Notes under the pieces: generated by a model | What the model was told of the DNA's origin: nothing | What the model saw: only the letters and a program-made list of their open reading frames with translations | Databases searched by the model: none | Shown here: positions 14,811 to 24,613 of the stretch, one piece after another | How positions within the stretch are numbered: position 1 is the stretch's first letter | How the letters are laid out: every line of letters starts with the position of its first letter | Assembly (NCBI GenBank): GCA_964035545.1 | Contig: OZ037769.1 | Coordinates: 13,196,633-13,260,632 of the forward strand | DNA length: 64,000 nucleotides | Source of the DNA: Bugula neritina | Lineage: Eukaryota > Bryozoa > Gymnolaemata > Cheilostomatida > Bugulidae | Reading direction: 5' to 3' | Position numbers and translations under genes: made by a program

Positions 14811-16490
14811 AAGCACATCAACTTCCTTTCAGTTTACCTTGACCCATGAAAATATTAGGTACGGATTCAAAACAGCTGCTTAAGCTAGTATATTATCTAT
14901 AAAAGAGTATCACTTTATCTCAGTAATAGTTATGTAAATTTGATAGGGGGACCTGCTAAAATCTGGACATTATGCTGCTTAAGTAGGAAATTGCTAAAAG
15001 CAGCACTGAGTTGGGAGTGACTGAATACAGTATTTGCGCGAACTTCAAATCTGATCACAAGCTAATGCACTTGGTGACCACCAACGTTGTGCTGCTTCAA
15101 GCACTTCTGCTCAACTAAATATCAAGTGTGATATTATAGTATTTCAATCTTTAGGCGAAATGGATAGCAATATATTTTAAAATGTGATTGCCTGAAACTT
15201 TGTCATCTTGACAAATGCATGTCTACTCAATGGTGTGTTCATATCCGTCCGAACAATGTGGAATGAGTTAAATATATAAATATATATTTTTGTTTATAAG
15301 TATTTCAGCTTGATTATAATTTTGTATGATTTGGAATTACTTTACCTAATATATTTTGCTGTACATAATAAGTTATTGCTATTTATAACAGTATATAAAC
15401 ATCCTTTTTGTAAATACATTGTTTATTTGACTGCTTGATTTTATTTTAGTATATATTTTTATAATTTGAAAAAGAAGCTTATTTTTTGGTGCCAAAATAT
15501 AAACAGATTCCAACTCATCCTAATTTTAGATTTGGTTTTAAATTTGGTTATTTTTGTATAGTTTTGCTCATTTATCTCAAGCTACTTTATACCTTAGTTG
15601 TACATAGAACATGAGTGGCTCATAGTCTAGCTCTGTTCTTAATATATGAACTGTTAAATAATGAGAATGGCTTCAGATATAATATGCATATATTCTTTGA
15701 CTGGTGTAATTCTGATGTTGAAGTTTTTGTATTACGACTATTGGGTCCAACTTATTAACCCACAACAAACGGAAACTGCTATATTTTTGTAGAATTTTGT
15801 TTTTATTGCTCCAATAAAGTTTAAGCAAATAAAAGAATTGACATATAAACAAATGATATGAATGATATATTTCCTTCACTTCAAGAAAGTTATCTCCACA
15901 TGACCAAGCTAAAACTCCTTTATTCTACTTGCGCTGTCACACAATATAAGCAGCTATAAAATAGTTACGCATAGCATCACTGAATAGTAGCACTATAAGA
16001 TTACCCAGGAGAAAATAACACTACACAAAATTAACAAGTAAGGTAAATGTAAAACTCAACATAAATAAAACTATTATATACGTTAAAGCTTATATCAAAA
16101 AGAGCGCAACTCTGAAAGCAATTGAAATAGCAGCATTTTACAGTCCGTTGGAAATTCAAAATAATTTTGAGCACCAACAGAACTTGAAATGAGAAAGGAA
16201 ACTGCAAGAGAAGATGAAAAGTTGTGCATGCATTTTAATGTGCATGTATGGCTATATCCATTCAGCATTGAACAAATGAAATTTCTTTATAAGTTCATAT
16301 TGATGCTAACCCTGAACTAACACTTAAGTATTTTCAGCTATATAAGTACTGCTAATTGAAATATTATATATTGTTGCAGTTGCAATAGTGCGATACTATA
16401 TTTTATTAAATTTAAATGACGGTTGGAGTAAATGCCTGCTATAAGTCATGTATGTAGCTTATGAGCGAGTGACTTAATTGTATTAGGGTG
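14811..16490 (+). other. Receptor 3' UTR and intergenic DNA
   Basis: The first AATAAA on the plus strand after the receptor stop is at 15813-15818, followed by another near 16066. Either could be the polyadenylation signal. A diverged MITE copy sits at 14987-15107. The minus-strand 68-codon frame near 15700 has no support. Confidence 0.45.
14987..15107. mobile_element. hAT-like MITE, family 1, diverged copy 3
   Basis: Ends read GAAATTGCTAAAAGCAGC and, inward from the right, GAAGTGCTTGAAGCAGC. They are followed by GAGTTGGGAGTGACT and GTTGGTGGTCACC, as in the copies at 6169 and 19304. No target duplication is visible. Given its place it may be transcribed in the receptor 3' UTR. Confidence 0.6.
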
Positions 16491-16496
16491 TTCAGT

Positions 16497-16608
16497 GTAA
16501 AATAATTGCCTCCATCGAGAGCCGAACCACAGACCTCCGGTTTGCAAGCACACGCACTAACCAATTACACCACAGGGGCGTCGGGATTTTTATAAGCAAC
16601 ATACCATC
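16497..16608 (-). mobile_element. tRNA-derived SINE, family 2, left of the LINE
   Basis: On the minus strand it reads GCCCCTGTGGTGTAATTGG then TTAGTGCG (A box region), with GGTCTGTGGTTCGGCTC (B box) and a CAATTATTTT tail. The same family recurs at 18598-18690, 20504-20600, 43708-43815 and, split, at 56498-56775. Confidence 0.75.
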
Positions 16609-18600
16609 CAGTTCCCTCCAGAACTGCACTGGCCTCCACCTACTTTGTCAGTTTATGAGCTCCACTCGCCACTCAACTCCCTGAGACTACTGGCACAACA
16701 CAAGGCCGAAATAGCTTGTAAAACTAAACAAAAGATGCTTTTCATCAAAACTGTATTCGGTTGAGGACTCTGAGACCATGCTAGATAGCAATATGGATAT
16801 AGCTAACAATTTCAATCTGTATTTTTCAACAATAGCCCAAAAACTAGCTTCAAATTTTACAAATTCGAACTCCGATACCTACTCAATGCTGACAAATATT
16901 ACTAAAGAAGAATTTCATTTAAAAAAAACTGATGAATCTCAAATAATTGAGATCATTGAAAAACTAGATTCCAAGAAAGCCATAGGTTTAGACAATATCC
17001 CGACTAAACTTATCAAATTTTGCAAAATTTCACTATCTACACCACTTGCCTATTTATTTAACAAAAGCATAGAAGAAAAAATTGTTCCAGCGCAAATTAA
17101 AACTGCTAAAATATTACCATTCTACAAAAAAGGTTCTCATGACAGATGTGAAAACTACCGCCCTATTTCAATCCTCCCCATTTTTAGTAAAATACTTGAA
17201 AAAATTGTTAACAATCAAATTTTAAACTTTTTAGAATCTAAAAATTTGATTTCTAAGAATCAATATGGCTTTCGAAAAAATTTAAGTACTGCAGATGCTG
17301 TTGTTAAATTTAAAAATAATACGCTCGAAGCTTTTAACAATGGAAATTGCGTTCTCGGAATTTTTATAGATTTTAGTAAGGCTTTTGACACTATAAATCA
17401 CAATATTTTACTTGCAAAAATGAGAAAACTTGGTTTTAGTGAATCCACAGTGTCATGGGTTGCTAACTACCTATCAAACCGAAGTCATTCCACACTAGTA
17501 AATGCAACCTTATCAAGTTCACGATCAGTGACCTGTGGGGTTCCCCAGGGATCTGTCTTGGGCCCTACCTTATTTTTGATATATATAAACGATCTTGCTC
17601 AACAATTTAAACTTTTTAATCCCATTTTCTATGCCGACGACACTAATTTATTTTTTGAATCAAAAGATTTGAACTCCCATTTGGAAGCTATAAATCAAGA
17701 TCTAAACTCTCTGTCAATTTGGTGCAATAAAAACAAACTCACTATAAACTATGAAAAATGCAACTATATTGTTTTAAAAAACTACCAAAATCCTTTTCAA
17801 ATTCTAGAAAACTGTATATTATTAAATAAAAGACCTATAAATTACTCTAACAGCATAACTTTTCTAGGTGTACAAATAGATAAAAATTTAAATTGGAGCT
17901 TGCACATCTCAAACCTACTTACAAAATTACGACCACTTAGTGGATTAATATACCGATGTTCTGAATATCTCCCTCAAAAAATTTTACTTTTGATATATAA
18001 TTCTTTCATCAATTCCAAGTTAAATTATTGTGCAGAGGCCTGGGGAAATGCAGCTAATACCCATCTAAACAAGATTTTTATTTTTCAAAAAAAGGTAATG
18101 CGTATCATGAACAAAAAACCGTTTGACCATCCATCAGCGCCTCTATTTACTAAGCATAAAGTTCTCTCAATATACCAGATTTACCGTTTTAAAGTGTTAA
18201 AGAAAGCTCATTCTTTTTTCTACTCTGACAATTTTTTTCCCACTCACTCTATCAATACACGTCAATCATTCATAAATCTCCCCCTTCCTCACTCTCAAAC
18301 AGCAGCAGGTCACAGAAGAAACTGTTATCAGGAGGTGGCACTATGGAATGAACTGCCAATCCCTTTACGGTCAATTAGCAACCCTAATGAATTTGGGAGG
18401 AAGTTGAGGCTTTATCTGTTAGAATAGTTGTATTTTTTTTGTATTTTTCTGGATAGAGTCGCTGTCAGCTCGTGTTGGCCCGCGCATGACTAGCTAGGCT
18501 ATAGCGCAATGGGCCTCATCATCGCCTCCTTGGCATTTTCTAATGTCCTTGTGTTATTAAATACCTTTGATGAAATAAACCAAACAAACAAACAAACAAA
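16609..18600 (+). mobile_element. 5'-truncated LINE of the Jockey/CR1-like superfamily
   Basis: The body spans an uncertain 5' boundary, the reverse transcriptase frame, a ~150-base 3' UTR and a (CAAA)n tail at about 18577-18600. No apurinic-type endonuclease domain is present, so the copy is probably truncated during reverse transcription. The oligonucleotide-repeat tail and RT motifs fit the CR1/L2/Rex1/Daphne group; the exact clade is not resolved. No clear target duplication was found. Family-2 SINEs in the same orientation flank both sides. Confidence 0.8.
16778..18427 (+). CDS. LINE reverse transcriptase (ORF2 fragment)
   Basis: A 549-codon frame with no stop or frameshift. Motifs in order: the pre-RT segment with FNLYFSTIA at 12-20, KKAIGLDNIPTKLIK at 66-80, KGSHDRCENYRPISILP at 118-134, FIDFSKAFDTINH at 196-208, GVPQGSVLGPTLF at 254-266, and the catalytic YADD at 285-288. 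A C-terminal region ends in an LWNELP-type motif common in Jockey/CR1-like elements. The first ATG is only a convenient boundary: the frame is open back to a TAG at 16712, and the endonuclease domain expected upstream is missing. An intact frame suggests a recent insertion, but the copy cannot be a complete autonomous element. Confidence 0.93.
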   Translation: MLDSNMDIANNFNLYFSTIAQKLASNFTNSNSDTYSMLTNITKEEFHLKKTDESQIIEIIEKLDSKKAIGLDNIPTKLIKFCKISLSTPLAYLFNKSIEEKIVPAQIKTAKILPFYKKGSHDRCENYRPISILPIFSKILEKIVNNQILNFLESKNLISKNQYGFRKNLSTADAVVKFKNNTLEAFNNGNCVLGIFIDFSKAFDTINHNILLAKMRKLGFSESTVSWVANYLSNRSHSTLVNATLSSSRSVTCGVPQGSVLGPTLFLIYINDLAQQFKLFNPIFYADDTNLFFESKDLNSHLEAINQDLNSLSIWCNKNKLTINYEKCNYIVLKNYQNPFQILENCILLNKRPINYSNSITFLGVQIDKNLNWSLHISNLLTKLRPLSGLIYRCSEYLPQKILLLIYNSFINSKLNYCAEAWGNAANTHLNKIFIFQKKVMRIMNKKPFDHPSAPLFTKHKVLSIYQIYRFKVLKKAHSFFYSDNFFPTHSINTRQSFINLPLPHSQTAAGHRRNCYQEVALWNELPIPLRSISNPNEFGRKLRLYLLE

Positions 18601-18690
18601 ATAATTGTCCCACCTAGATTCGAACCACAGACCTCCAGCTTGCAAGCAGGGGCTCTAACCTCAGAAGCTTTGGGATTTCTAACAACATAC
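18598..18690 (-). mobile_element. tRNA-derived SINE, family 2, partial, right of the LINE
   Basis: Shares the GGAGGTCTGTGGTTCGAATC B-box region and the CAATTATTTT tail with the copy at 16497-16608, but the A-box part is deleted. Its tail abuts the (CAAA)n tail of the LINE. The two flanking copies are too diverged to be a target-site duplication of the LINE. Confidence 0.65.
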
Positions 18691-19295
18691 AAGTTACATT
18701 ATGCATTAAAGAATTTTGCTACATTTGTTTTAAAGGGCTGTGAATAATTTACATAGTTTCAAGCTTTGGCTAAAAGTTGCTATCTTTAAAAATAAAATAT
18801 CATAAAAAAAGGCAAAGCCCAGATGTCGCAAAATTCTGTTTAATATAAAATATACTGCTTAGTCTGTCACGCATTCTTGCATTTAACAATCCATTAAAAT
18901 ATTTTTATTACATGCTTTACAGTAGATCTAATAATTTTAATTAAAAACTATAATTATGTTGTCAAGTTTTGCATTTGCCTGCTAGTCCCTATGAAATTTT
19001 TGAGATAGTGTAATATTCTACTTGGTGCTGCTTGTGACTTATAACCATGAATCTTTGTACTTTTATGTCATCCAAATATGAATCTCAAATAAAAGAACAG
19101 TATCATAGCATTTTTCGGCCCAGGATCAGCCAAGCCATGCTGTTAAACTGCCAAATTTTAATAAGTGTAAATACCTGCAGCAGCATGAGAAATTGAGAGG
19201 CTTTAAATTAAGCAGTTCACTTAAAACCAAATAATAGCGTAACGTTATGAACTCAAGCTAAGCATAGCGCTCTCACTGCTGTACTTGGCAGATTC
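18691..19295. other. Unassigned intergenic DNA
   Basis: Nothing recognisable: no long frame, no repeat family seen elsewhere in the window. Confidence 0.4.
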
Positions 19296-19303
19296 TGCTA
19301 AGC

Positions 19304-19461
19304 GAAGGGTTCTATAAGCAGCTTCGAGTTGGTAGTGAATGAGTGCATTAGTTAGAGAGGTTTCGAGTTTGGAGTTGGGGACATAACTCCGAGAGTCAGA
19401 CGTCCCCCCAAACTACTGCTTTTATTGACCACCAACTCGGAGCTGCTTATAGAACCATTTC
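19304..19461. mobile_element. hAT-like MITE, family 1, copy 2, with 8-base target duplication
   Basis: A 158-base element. Left end GAAGGGTTCTATAAGCAGC; right end, read inward, GAAATGGTTCTATAAGCAGC. Exact octamers TGCTAAGC flank it at 19296-19303 and 19462-19469. An 8-base duplication is typical of hAT-superfamily insertion. No coding capacity. Confidence 0.85.
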
Positions 19462-19469
19462 TGCTAAGC

Positions 19470-20329
19470 ACCTCCTTTCAAATAAAGTTTCCATTTTAAA
19501 AGTGGCTTTCATTTCAAATAGAGCTTTCATTTGAATAGGTTGTGAAACTTGGGGTTTCATTTAGCTGAGGTTAGATAAATAGAAACTTTTGTAGGGCATG
19601 TGATAGTTCACTAACTCTGTTTCTGTCCAAAAGAACAATTCTATAGCATAGTTTTGCATTTATGTAGCAGTTAAACTCTAGGCTTTTTTTTCTTTTTTAA
19701 TAACAAGGTTAAAGGTTGGCACTGCAAGGGGAACACGACTCTGCATTGTAAATTTTATAGCATCAAGGAAGTTGGAAGGCCGGTCTATTACGTGAAATTC
19801 CTCAAATAATGTGCCAATATGCATATTGCAAACAGGTGCAACCTTAGTTGAGGTGGCTTTTTATTAGATTTAGTTAAACTTCAGGCTAAATTGTGACAAG
19901 CAGGCAACACACATACCACCCACAGATCAGTAACACAAGTATCAAAGAACTGAAACTGCATTGTGAGATAAATTTATGTTTAATCCACTGAACTGGAACT
20001 ATACTATTATTTGTAGAACTTTCAGTGGTTTAATCAGCGTGATCATCAACGTAAACTTTGAGCCTGTGATGTTCCGTGAACTGGAACTGAAAAAATTATT
20101 TCTAGTTCCGTGTTGATGTTCGTCCTGTGAAATCAAAAACCAATGCAAGCAATCCTCTACTTTCATGGGAGGCAGATTGTACTAACTACTTTTTAAAGAA
20201 GCATCTAATTACTAGTATAATTATTTACTACTTAAGCAAGAAAAAATAACTATTTTTCAAAAGGTCGTCTTTTTTAATTTCTCTTCTAGTTCTCAAATCT
20301 TGAGATAAATTTAAAGCAGAAAGAAGCAA
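19470..20329 (+). other. Upstream region of the CUB membrane-protein gene
   Basis: No coding frame. The segment TTCTCTTCTAG just before 20291 looks like a splice acceptor, so the first coding exon may be preceded by a non-coding 5' exon that I cannot place. No confident core promoter. Confidence 0.4.
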
Positions 20330-20393
20330 ATGGTACTGTGTCTGCCTATTGCTGTGCTGCTATCGTTTTTGCTGTGTGCTCACTCACATGCAG
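20330..20393 (+). CDS. CUB protein exon 1 (signal peptide)
   Basis: ATG in an A-rich context (AAGCAAATGG) begins a 21-residue hydrophobic signal peptide, MVLCLPIAVLLSFLLC followed by AHSHA. The donor is GCAG|GTAAGAA, phase 1. Confidence 0.85.
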
Positions 20394-23300
20394 GTAAGAA
20401 TTCTTTCTTAGCATGACTTAAAGGAAAACATTCTAGGCATGAATCTCAGGTAAATTAAAAGTACTATAATAAAGAGATCAAGAGTCTAAAGGTGTGTTCA
20501 TGCTGTAGTGTTGAGATTCCCCAGTAGCCCTTGTAGTGTAATGGTTAGCAAAGTGGCTTGAAAGCGTAGGGCCACATGACTCGGATTTTCTGTATGAGGA
20601 TACAAATTTTTAAAAAGCCGTTGCGGGAACGACCAGCCACATACAATACGTTTGTTGTGGGTGCGGAAATTTATTAGCTAATGATCTTAGCATTCAACTT
20701 TACTGATCACTTACAGTTGCTTGTTTTTAAATCTACATCATCGGCAAAGCGACTTTAGATATTATAAAAGCGTAAAATGCAATTTATAGGAAACTTTTTT
20801 AATTCAGTTCGTTAAAAATTAAAACTTGAATTGAAATTCAAAAAAGTGTGCTTGTTAATGGAAACCGGCCAGTTAGATCAAACTCGGACGAAACTTCTGT
20901 ACCCTTTGCTCACCATGTTATCCGCAAAAAAACTAGCACACAACAGTCCATTTTTGGGCTAGACGGGTTTACCCGCATGTTGGCCGTGTCGTGTGGCCCA
21001 ACGCTAGTTGGAGGTCTTCAGTTTGACTCCTAGTACAGGAAGTTATGCTATATTCGGACATAATAAACATTTCAATAGTCCAAGGCGTGTCAGTCTCAAG
21101 CCTTTTGTTATCCCATTCATTCACTAACACAGTAGTACTAGTAGTACTAGTAGTATATAGTCGATTAACAACACTGTTTTACTAATTCAGTGATGAACAT
21201 TTTGTGTGATGTTTTGTCATCATGGGCCCTAAGTTATTGAAAAACAAAAATTTTGACTGGTGGCTTTTACAACGCAGTACAACTCATGAAATTTCAACTA
21301 GCACAAATAGAAGTTTTGACAGAAAGCGATAAAGAAGGAAACGAAATCCCTTCTCCAATGAGTAAGTTAAAGGGCAGCGCTTCTAATAGAGCTTTTGTTT
21401 GACTACTATTTTAAATGGTATTGCATATAAAGCTGTCTATGCTGAGGTTATGTTCACAAAAATTTAAATAGCAATAGTGCAGCAGATAGTAAAAACTAAC
21501 AACTGATTATTGAAATCATTACATATTATGTACGCAGATTGTGAAAAGGGATTTCTTAATCCAGAAGGAAACTTCACTTCACCAAACTTTCCTAGCAACT
21601 ACCCAGACAATGCAGACTGTACTTGGACAATTACCACGCTGTCTGGATATGTGAATCTGACAATTTTTGTCATTATTCATAATATAGAACCCAGTTACAC
21701 TTGCGAATATGACTATTTAGAGGTATGTGTGCAAGCAATGGGAACGAAGTGCACATGATGATTAATGATATTATTCTGTCTGAGATATTTGTGCATTAGT
21801 GTATGGCCTCATGCAGTTGGTTTATTGAAAGCAGATAATAAAGTTGTATGTCTAAAATCTAAATGTTGCAGTATACATTTCAATAATTCTTAACAATAAA
21901 TTAAATTTAGAACTTTTTGGCTCATATAGTCACAGAATCATGTTCTACTTTAATGATCAATGAGTCAATTACATTTCTTAATTGTATGGTATAGACATAC
22001 CCAGTACTGTTGACTTAATGAGCTTTTATATATTTGAAAGGTTATAATTCATTGAATGTGTTATTTTTTCAGTTTAATTTAAAGCAATTTATTTGCAATA
22101 TGGTAGAAGTAATTAAGTTAATGGCTAGCAAAAATATATTTTGTGAAATGAAGAGCGGCACTCTTTGGCAACTAAAAATGTAGTTTCTCTTGTTTCGTCA
22201 AAATAAAACTTGCATAGTCAACTTTAGATATTCTACTGTGAATAAAGTTCATGATTTACTGATATGTTTAACGGTACACAAAACTCAAGAGTGACACATT
22301 TTACCAGCACTTGGTTATATAAACCCGAACTGCAGGACAAAGCAGAGCCAGGTAAGGATAGGTGAGGATATACACTTCTCATTCAACCAGCTGTTCTGTT
22401 ATTTTTTCCTGCAGATAACTGACAGACTCACAGGTTCTGAACTGGATACATTCTGCTCCAGCAACGAACTTAAGCAACTAAAACCATATTCTAACTCAGT
22501 TAGTGTAAGATTTGTCACCAACAACGATAAAACAGCAAAGGGGTGGGAAATAATCTGGACAAGTAAGTTCTTAATATACATTTGCTAGCGCAAGTTAAAT
22601 GATCAAGTAACCCTTCATAGTTCAACACATTGTGTTTTAGGGATTCAGACTCTGTATTAGGTTAACCTTACAAACTAGGAAAGTACTTTATATAAACTAA
22701 TATTCTAATAATTGAAAGGTACACTTTCAAAATTCAGGTTTATATTATTAGGATCAGGGCTTACAAATCTAAAACTTAGTTTCCCTTGGTATACATATTT
22801 ATATATTATTCTTCATTCTATATTATTCTATATATTATTACTTTTTCTTTTTCTGCTAGTGAAACAACTCCATACACAATTTCCCTAAGTGATAATTATA
22901 TGCCTACATAATATACGCAAAAAGATATCATTATTAGTAGATGCATATTATAATATAAGGAATTATTAGCTAAATTTGCAAGATATATAATCCCTTTCAC
23001 ATTGCATCTGTATTATAGGCAGTAAAGTAGATGATATACCTAAAAGACGCACTGTTCAATGGCCTAATAACACGAAAACCTCTTTAGATGATTACCAAAT
23101 GCTTAATATTGTTGGTAAGCGGCACATCCTTTTATTTCTTTCGTTTTTATGCAGACTTTCTCAAGTTATATACTTTTGATAATATTTAAAGCATTTAGCT
23201 GTTTAAAAGCAGTGTTTAATTATTATAGGTTTTAACAAAATTAATTGCGTTTGTTATAGATTTTATTCCTTATCAAAACACTATCTTAAACCAAATGCTG

Positions 23301-24575
23301 CCTATTTTCAATTTTTGTTGTAAAAGCAGGCTGCTGTGGTAAAATGAACAATTACAGCAAGCAATTCTCACTTTCTGGTTCAAAGAAAAAGCCATTTATT
23401 GGTCATTATTTGATTAGCCATGCAGTGCCATTTAATGGGCTTCTTAGCCAATGCACTCACACAGCTAATGAATATTATATTGGTTTATATTTTATGTTTG
23501 CTACAGTCTTTTAATATAAGTCTTTGTTTCTGGTAGATCTCTTAAGTTCTAGAACCTTTCCCGGCTTTGGGGTTTCCTTGCTGACAGATGGAAACTTGGG
23601 TGTTGGAGGTTTTAGTGAAGGATATTACTTTTGTTCTAACCAGGTATGAGTTTGTGCATGCCCGTGAACACATTAAGGGATAATAATCTTGTTGAAACTT
23701 TGTACTGAAAAAAATTATAACAAGAGGACAAATTAGCTAAATCAATTTATAACATTTTTTATTCGATTACTGTTATACAGGAACCAGAACGATACGTCTT
23801 AGCAGACATTGGGGATAACCATCAAATTATTGCCATCAAGATACACTATCGACTTTCACACCGTAAGTAAAATGTATAACAGCAATCATCTTTGTTATTG
23901 TTGACTGAACAATTTGATTTCTATACTGTAAGGTTAACATAGCAGGACCTGTATATCATATCAGTGGTATCTCTACTGATAATTTCTATTGTATTATTGG
24001 TGATGAATATCAACTGCAATAAGTGAAAAGAGTTTTAAAATTACAATAATGGTACTGGTGCATATTATGTTCTTATTGAAAAGTTTATTCAACTACTTTA
24101 ATATAGCAGTTTGAGCAGTTAGAACAAAAATGTGTACTATATACTTTTTTTATGATGGATGCATGAAAAGCTTGCATCAAACTGTGCGAATTATCAAAAA
24201 TGAAGTAGCTCTAAATATTGTTTTCAGCTGAGTTGGTGCAAAACCTAAAAATATCTGTTGGAAAGAAACTGCAAGATTTAGAGCTGGATAACTCCTTCTG
24301 TGCATACAGAGAAGGGAATCCTAAAGGGAATACTACCCTGGAAGTGCTGTACTGTGAAAGTACTATGATTGGGCGATATATTAAAGTTGCAATGCTGGAT
24401 GCTTCCGCTGGACAATCTTTCTGTTTTTGTGAATTGCAAATATTTGGGTCGAATCAAACAGGTAAGGCGATAATACAATATTCTAGATTTTTTCTCTACC
24501 TGCACTGCCACAACTTGGAGGCAAAACTTTATAATCATTTAGGTGTAAATTTTCTAAATTTGGTAGCAGTTTATA

Positions 24576-24613
<38 letters not shown>

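Noticed and set aside
16497-18690. The paired ~95-base sequences flanking the LINE as a long target-site duplication
   Set aside because: They differ by many substitutions and a deletion while the LINE frame is intact, so they are independent SINE copies.
24218-24613. A 131-codon single-exon gene starting MFSAEL
   Set aside because: The frame is exon 7 of the CUB gene read from intronic sequence and through its GTAAGG donor into a (TA)n repeat; splicing explains it better.
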